Of a stretch of 9,463 nucleotides of DNA, positions 5,825 to 9,463 are shown in pieces. Position numbers and translations under genes: made by a program. This stretch comes from Kiritimatiellia bacterium (GTDB lineage Bacteria > Verrucomicrobiota > Kiritimatiellia > SLAD01), in contig SKZA01000303.1 in the NCBI GenBank assembly GCA_007127595.1, forward strand, positions 1-9,463, given 5' to 3'. Numbering within the stretch: the stretch's first letter is position 1; each line of letters begins with the position of its first letter. The notes under the pieces were generated by a model that saw only the letters and a list, made by a program, of their open reading frames with translations, did no database searches and was not told the DNA's origin.

Positions 5825-6862
5825 CTACTCCCTCTTATTCTTCACCGTTTCCGTCAACTTCTCAAATAGCGCCGCGACACGCTGCTCCAATGCGGGATCT
5901 TCGGCCTGTTCCAGGCTTGGCAGCGCCCTTTCCACCAACTTGAGTGCCTCGACGGGATCCCCAGCCGCTGCGTAATGGCGCGCGGACCGGTAAAAGCGGT
6001 CCGCCGCAAGCCCTTGATCATCCGCCTTGTCGTATGCCGCCGCCGCACGCGTCATGGCCCGCGCCATGTCCTGGAACCGTCCCTCATTGCGATAGTGCAT
6101 CGCCTCCTGATCAAACTCCTGCGCCGCCAATACCGGGTCGTCACCGGCCCAATGCAAGCGCCCGCGCACTTCGGCCAGCCGCGCCTGCAAGCGAAACGGC
6201 GTGTCGCGACGCACCTGCCTTTCCGCCAACGCCAACTCGTCAGTCGCGTTTTCAACGTCATCGCGATCCAATGCCAGTAATGCACGCAACGAATGCACCT
6301 GAATCCGTTCATGGCGCGCCCGTATGCCCTCCAAGGCGACGACAGCTTCATCGGTCAACGTCCACGCGGCCTCGGCTTCGCCCAATCGACGCGTGACCTC
6401 GGCCTCCGCCAGCAACGTGTCGAGGCCGCTCTCACCCGCGCGCCGCAATTCGACGCGCGCTTTGCGCAGCAGGTCGCGTCCCTCTTTCAAATCCCCCAAG
6501 GCAATACGGCATAGCGCAAGATTGTAGGCACTGGACCCGATCGCCTCGGGTCGATCCATGATTTGGGCGCGGACCAACGCATTCTCGTACAATTCCGCCG
6601 CACGCGAAATGTCCCCGCGTTGAAACGCGCCGTGCCCCGACGTGATCATGCGATGATAATAGGCGTCGCGCTGTACGGCAGGACGCGTCGCCGGTCGCGG
6701 CCCGCCACAGGCGGTCACGAATAGCGTAAAGACAAGAACTGGGATGACCCACGGAAGATTCCAATTCCACTTGGTTGGGATCGATAATCCATCTACCCCG
6801 AACCCTGAAACCTGAACCCCGAACCCCCATATAGGCTCACCGTTTGCCCGAATCCCCTTCAT
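5825..6862 (-). CDS. TPR-repeat lipoprotein of the Mla-type operon
   Basis: This 345-residue lipoprotein has a hydrophobic segment at about 38-50 ending VTAC (Cys52), a good lipobox, followed by GGPRPATRP as a linker. The rest (about 68-335) is helical TPR-like repeats (for example GAFQRGDISRAAELYENAL and SAYNLALCRIALGDLKEGRDLL), giving a periplasm-facing scaffold. I know no named homologue. As the last coupled gene after mlaD it could anchor or couple the transporter to the outer membrane. The start at 6862 is supported by GGAGG 6 nt upstream (6869-6873) and an ATGA overlap with mlaD. Oddly, residues about 11-26 (IWGFGVQVSGFGVDGL) are encoded by a heptad tract, making an unusually long 36-residue n-region before the signal core. 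No later in-frame Met exists before the lipobox. Confidence 0.85.
   Translation of the reverse strand: MKGIRANGEPIWGFGVQVSGFGVDGLSIPTKWNWNLPWVIPVLVFTLFVTACGGPRPATRPAVQRDAYYHRMITSGHGAFQRGDISRAAELYENALVRAQIMDRPEAIGSSAYNLALCRIALGDLKEGRDLLRKARVELRRAGESGLDTLLAEAEVTRRLGEAEAAWTLTDEAVVALEGIRARHERIQVHSLRALLALDRDDVENATDELALAERQVRRDTPFRLQARLAEVRGRLHWAGDDPVLAAQEFDQEAMHYRNEGRFQDMARAMTRAAAAYDKADDQGLAADRFYRSARHYAAAGDPVEALKLVERALPSLEQAEDPALEQRVAALFEKLTETVKNKRE
6796..6828. repeat. Heptad tract inside the lipoprotein gene's signal-peptide region
   Basis: Plus-strand heptads CCCCGAA, CCCTGAA, ACCTGAA, CCCCGAA and CCCCC give about 4.7 copies. On the coding strand it reads as GGTTCAG-like units. Three heptads equal seven codons, so the protein shows a seven-residue echo (GFGVQVS, GFGVDG). 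Unlike the intergenic members, I find no opposing arm nearby. Confidence 0.8.
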
Positions 6863-7809
6863 CGCTCCCCTCCCGCCCCGACGATAACGGACGGCGCCAT
6901 GCGATCGTCGCCGGGACGCCCCTCCTTGTCGATGTGCCGTCGAATCAACCAGTGCCGCTGAATCCCCTCGATCAGCACTTCCGCTTCCTGCAGGGTGGCC
7001 TGCGTCTGATAAACCAATCCCGGTATGTCCTCTAATTCGCCCGCCACGCGATCGGTCATTTGAGGCAATTTCTCAGTGGCCGTGGCCACATCGCGCAGAA
7101 TCCGGTTCACCTCTTCCAACGAATCCTGTACACTCGCCACCATCGTCTCCACGTCTTCGGCGACATCGGGGTCGCGCAAGAGCTTGCCTGCCGCGCCTTC
7201 GCCCGCTTCCAAGCCCTGCATGATCCGGTTCAGACTCGCCAACAGTTGCTGCACGTCGCCGTCCGGATTGCGCATATCCTGGACCAGCCCCGTGGACTCA
7301 GCCAGCATCCGTTGCAGTTCTTCGATCGCCGGCACGGTGGTTTCACGCACCTCCTCCAGTAATGACTCCGCTAAATCCAGCAGTTCCGTGTCGCGAATAA
7401 TCGGGATGTACGCGTCTTCCTCGGGCAAGGGCTGGCCGCGTCCGCGCGTAATCTCCACAAAGGCGTCGCCCGCTACGCCGAAGGTTCGCTTTACGATTCC
7501 CGTCGAGTCATCTCGTATAAATTGGAAGAAACGACCTCGCACGGTCATCACCGCCTCCATCACGCCGTCTTCGCGCGGGACGATATCCCGAACCATGCCG
7601 GCCGGTGTCTCCAGCACGCGCACTTCCGAGCCGCGCCGCAATTCCATCGTTCCCTCATCCGGGAATTCAGCGCGAATCTCGTGCGTTGGCTCGAACCAGC
7701 CTTGTGCCCGGCCGGTAAAGATGATGCATGCAATCAGGAGAAATAGCACGATGAGCACAAAGACCCCGACAATTTCGTTTACATATCTGAACTTGAACGG
7801 CTTCTTCAT
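6859..7809 (-). CDS. mlaD: MCE-domain (MlaD-type) lipid-transport substrate-binding protein
   Basis: This 316-residue protein has one N-terminal membrane anchor (about 13-32), an MCE domain (about 42-125, with RRGSEVRVLETPAGMVRDI and RTFGVAGDAFVEITRG), and a long helical region (about 140-290). That region includes a glycine-rich EGAAGKLLRDPDVAEDV stretch often seen in long MCE proteins. MCE proteins form hexameric rings that carry lipids across the periplasm and dock on MlaE/MlaF in the inner membrane. At about 316 residues it is longer than E. coli MlaD (about 180), mostly through the helical tail. I chose ATG 7809: GGGAG lies 8 nt upstream (7818-7822) and it makes an ATGA overlap with the upstream stop. 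A GTG at 7824 would add five residues and is less likely. Confidence 0.92.
   Translation of the reverse strand: MKKPFKFRYVNEIVGVFVLIVLFLLIACIIFTGRAQGWFEPTHEIRAEFPDEGTMELRRGSEVRVLETPAGMVRDIVPREDGVMEAVMTVRGRFFQFIRDDSTGIVKRTFGVAGDAFVEITRGRGQPLPEEDAYIPIIRDTELLDLAESLLEEVRETTVPAIEELQRMLAESTGLVQDMRNPDGDVQQLLASLNRIMQGLEAGEGAAGKLLRDPDVAEDVETMVASVQDSLEEVNRILRDVATATEKLPQMTDRVAGELEDIPGLVYQTQATLQEAEVLIEGIQRHWLIRRHIDKEGRPGDDRMAPSVIVGAGGER
6869..6873 (-). promoter_or_regulatory. Shine-Dalgarno GGAGG for the TPR lipoprotein
   Basis: Minus-strand GGAGG lies 6 nt before the ATG at 6862, inside the end of mlaD. It fixes the start upstream of the heptad tract and shows the repeat must be translated, since no alternative in-frame ATG lies between the tract and the lipobox. 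Confidence 0.75.
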
Positions 7810-8492
7810 CCGACGATCTCCCACCTCTCACCTTTCATTTTAGCGCGTACGGTCGGCGCAAGCGACTGATTATTCAGAAATCGCTCGTCGCTGGACAGCC
7901 AGATAAGCGCCGCGCCGCGGCGGCGATGTTCCTCGGCGGCCTCGACGAGCTGAGCACACTCTTCGTGAGTCGCGTCGCGCGTCGCGCGTTCCATAATGAG
8001 TAATTCCGGCTCGCCCAACAGCGCCCGCACCCATTGCGCAATGATCAGCTCATGCCGCGGGGCCCACGCCGGGCGCATCGCCGGCAGGGCATCACGGCCA
8101 AATCGTTGCACCCAACGCACAGCTTCTTCGCGGATCTCCGCCTCCGAGCGACGCGCATGATGTCGCTGCGCCAGTGTCACGTTCTCGTCCACATCCAAGT
8201 TGCTCAACCACGCCTGCGACTCAAAAACACGCCCGATGCGACTTCGTCGTAATGAAGATTCGTCCGGCGACATCTCTTGCCAATCCGCCCCATGCATAAG
8301 CACACGACCCGCGGACGGTTCCAGCAAGCCTTCCGCCGCATCGGCTAGTGGCGGGCAAGGGCGCTCATCTTCTACTGCCACCAACAGACAATCCCCCGCG
8401 CGAAGCGCGAAATCGAGGCCGGCCACCTCCTGATCGTACGCATCCGCCGCCGGCAGGGTGACCGCTTCAAACTGTAAAATCGAATCCGTCAT
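7806..8492 (-). CDS. Degenerate ABC-ATPase-like subunit of the Mla operon (MlaF position, catalytic motifs lost)
   Basis: At 228 residues, order and spacing match an ABC nucleotide-binding domain of the MlaF type, but every catalytic motif is replaced. The Walker A position (38-49) reads VAVEDERPCPPL in place of GxSGSGKST, with Cys46 where Lys should be. The Q-loop region reads VFESQAWLSNL (89-99). The signature position is APRH (144-147) instead of LSGG, followed by IIAQWVRALLGEPELL. Walker B reads LLIMER (164-169), lacking the Asp-Glu pair. The H-loop is WLSSDE (198-203), with Ser201 for His. The frame is open, and the surrounding DVDENVTLAQR and RALLGEPELL are well kept, so it is not a simple pseudogene or sequencing error. 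It probably keeps a structural or regulatory contact with MlaE. It starts 12 bp after the mlaE stop without an evident ribosome site. Confidence 0.85.
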   Translation of the reverse strand: MTDSILQFEAVTLPAADAYDQEVAGLDFALRAGDCLLVAVEDERPCPPLADAAEGLLEPSAGRVLMHGADWQEMSPDESSLRRSRIGRVFESQAWLSNLDVDENVTLAQRHHARRSEAEIREEAVRWVQRFGRDALPAMRPAWAPRHELIIAQWVRALLGEPELLIMERATRDATHEECAQLVEAAEEHRRRGAALIWLSSDERFLNNQSLAPTVRAKMKGERWEIVG

Positions 8493-8504
8493 GTCAGAAG
8501 ATCG

Positions 8505-9293
8505 TCAGATATATATGAGAATGGAAACAAGGGCCGAGACAATGAACAAGGCGCCTACCGACCGAACTAACCCGCGCGTCGTCGCCTGCGGCACTTCCGT
8601 CACCGCCCCCTGGATGCTCATGCCTTCCGTACAGCAGATCGCGCCCGTCAACAGACCCGGGATCATGGTCTTCGCCAGCAGGCTGAACACGTCCGCCGGG
8701 GTCAGCGCGCCCATCACGCTATCGATGAACATGCCGGGCGTCCCTGTATTCGCGCCCATCAACACGCCGCTGGCGAAGCCGCTCGCAAAAGCGACAACGA
8801 TAAATACCACCGTCAGGCAGAACACCGAAATCATCATGCCCAGCAATCGTGGAAGGACGAGATAGGTGAACGGGTCGAGGCCTTGCGCGTCCAGCAAACG
8901 GATTTCGCCGTTCACCTTCATATTCCCCAATTCCGTCGTAATGGCGGCGCCGCTGCGTCCGATCACCACGAAATTCGTCAGGAGCGGGCCCAGTTCGCGG
9001 ATGATTACCGCCACCAAGATCGGTCCCAGCAATTCGGATTGACCCACGCGCGTCAGGAGGAGTTGCACCTGAACGACGATGGAGACACCAACGAGGAAGG
9101 CGATCAGAGCGATGAACCGCGTCGCTTCGACGCCGGTAAAGAGGATCTGTCGCGCCAGGACGTTGCGCACCGTTTGCGGCCAATGGCGCGGCCGCAGGGA
9201 CACCCATAGCGCCGCGGAAATCACGCCCGACAGGTACGCGACGCCGCGCGCCTGTTCGACAAAGAATTGTCCGATCCTGCCGACCACATTCAT
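8505..9293 (-). CDS. mlaE: MlaE-type ABC permease
   Basis: This 262-residue integral inner-membrane protein is of the MlaE/PF02405 family, the permease of MCE lipid transporters. Family landmarks are clear: an N-terminal amphipathic stretch, FTGVEATRFIALIAFLVGVSIVVQVQ, VIIRELGPLLTNFVVIGRSGAAITTELGNMKVNGEI (the most conserved block, about 96-131), LVLPRLLGMMISVFCLT, and a C-terminal GLLTGAICCTEGMSIQGAVTEVPQATTRGLVRS ending in a last membrane segment. Length matches E. coli MlaE (260). Permeases of this family need an ATPase dimer on the cytoplasmic face, yet the adjacent ATPase-like gene is degenerate. The ATG at 9293 has no strong ribosome site; an ATGA overlap with an open frame from the right edge may mean coupled translation. 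Confidence 0.94.
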   Translation of the reverse strand: MNVVGRIGQFFVEQARGVAYLSGVISAALWVSLRPRHWPQTVRNVLARQILFTGVEATRFIALIAFLVGVSIVVQVQLLLTRVGQSELLGPILVAVIIRELGPLLTNFVVIGRSGAAITTELGNMKVNGEIRLLDAQGLDPFTYLVLPRLLGMMISVFCLTVVFIVVAFASGFASGVLMGANTGTPGMFIDSVMGALTPADVFSLLAKTMIPGLLTGAICCTEGMSIQGAVTEVPQATTRGLVRSVGALFIVSALVSILIYI

Positions 9294-9463
9294 GCATGCC
9301 GAATGTACAAGCCGGCCGGCCGTTTTCCAAGCACCGTTCGCATCCCCTTGTTATTCCGCGTCTTGCCCGACCGCCGCCGGCCAGGCGGGTCGACAGAACC
9401 GGCGGTCGGGAAAAAAGCGGCACAAAGGACTGGACAGCCGCCGTTTGTTGGCGTAAAAGTCAC
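9290..9463 (-). CDS. Possible 3' end of an upstream gene, cut by the window edge
   Basis: The minus strand is open for 57 codons from the right edge to a TGA at 9290-9292, which overlaps the mlaE ATG as ATGA, the same junction style as three others here. The peptide (VTFTPTNGGCPVLCAAFFP.. to ..LGKRPAGLYIRHA) is not recognisable, and part of it is encoded by an inverted repeat (9366-9410). An alternative is that this is simply the untranslated leader of mlaE. GC-rich DNA favours chance open frames, so confidence is low. Confidence 0.25.
   Translation of the reverse strand: MTFTPTNGGCPVLCAAFFPTAGSVDPPGRRRSGKTRNNKGMRTVLGKRPAGLYIRHA
9366..9410. repeat. GC-rich inverted repeat upstream of mlaE
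   Basis: CCCGACCGCCG (9366-9376) pairs perfectly with CGGCGGTCGGG (9400-9410), with a competing inner hairpin CCGCC/GGCGG (9374-9378 with 9384-9388). It has no GTAG or GGAG head. An A6 run follows on the plus strand, so on the transcribed minus strand the T-run precedes the hairpin and it does not act as a standard terminator for that strand. It may be another dispersed repeat. Confidence 0.6.
9411..9441 (-). terminator. Weak candidate rho-independent terminator upstream of mlaE
   Basis: On the minus strand GCGGC (9441-9437) and GCCGC (9421-9417) form a 5-bp stem with a 15-nt loop, followed directly by T6 (9416-9411). This could end an upstream minus-strand transcript and make mlaE the first gene of its operon. 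The stem is short and the loop large. It conflicts with the coupled-upstream-gene reading at 9290-9463; only one can be right. Confidence 0.3.

Noticed and set aside
7810..7824. GTG start for mlaD, five codons upstream
   Set aside because: ATG 7809 has a properly spaced GGGAG and the ATGA overlap seen at other junctions; the GTG has neither advantage.
7076..7843. 255-codon plus-strand open frame
   Set aside because: It is antisense to mlaD and is Ser/Arg/Thr-rich, as expected from the complement of a GC-rich coding region.
7806..8492. Frameshift or sequencing error as the reason for missing ABC motifs
   Set aside because: Sequence between and around the lost motifs aligns in frame with ABC landmarks in the right order, so a local frame error cannot account for loss at four separate places.
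8719..9423. 234-codon minus-strand open frame overlapping mlaE
   Set aside because: It is the shifted frame of mlaE, Arg/Gly-rich with no membrane segments, while mlaE itself matches its family over its full length.

Overview
The window is a GC-rich (roughly 58% by eye) stretch from a Gram-negative bacterium, probably a metagenome-type genome. Gram-negative is inferred from an MlaE/MlaD-type lipid-transport operon with lipoproteins and a periplasmic SH3 protein. An extended-type serine acetyltransferase and the abundant short repeats would fit a PVC-like lineage (Verrucomicrobiota/Kiritimatiellota relatives), but that placement is only a guess; no rRNA or tRNA is present.

Layout. Bases 1-429 (+) hold the 3' part of a serine O-acetyltransferase. 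Everything else of substance is on the minus strand and reads from the right edge leftwards: MlaE-type permease (9293-8505), an ABC-ATPase-like protein that has lost its catalytic motifs (8492-7806), an MCE/MlaD substrate-binding protein (7809-6859), a TPR lipoprotein (6862-5825), a small secreted SH3 protein (5613-5137), an M48 metalloprotease lipoprotein (5140 or 4933 to 4013), a CHASE2-adenylate cyclase (3798-1663) and a metallo-beta-lactamase-fold hydrolase (1487-615). Three junctions have 4-bp ATGA stop/start overlaps (7806-7809, 6859-6862, 5137-5140), so these genes are translationally coupled; a fourth ATGA at 9290-9293 suggests an unseen upstream gene may run into mlaE.

How the genes may work together. 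The first four genes look like an envelope lipid transporter with a lipoprotein accessory; no MlaA, MlaB or MlaC is in view. The SH3 and M48 proteins are a coupled envelope pair. The cyclase and the MBL hydrolase, whose metal motif resembles class II cyclic-nucleotide phosphodiesterases, could be a make/break cAMP pair.

The most unusual content is repetitive. Every wide gene junction in the window, and one gene 5' end, carries short degenerate 7-bp tandem repeats. The heptad sequence differs from site to site but shares an RGT-N4 pattern, and at four sites it forms inward-facing inverted arms. Two further elements look like REP/BIME pairs with the GTAG or GGAG heads typical of REPs mobilised by TnpA-REP (RAYT) transposases. 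One such pair lies in frame between the coupled ATG start and the lipoprotein signal of the M48 gene. A heptad tract lies in the same place in the TPR lipoprotein gene. The other standout is the ABC protein, in which the Walker A, signature, Walker B and H-loop motifs have all been replaced while the reading frame stays open.
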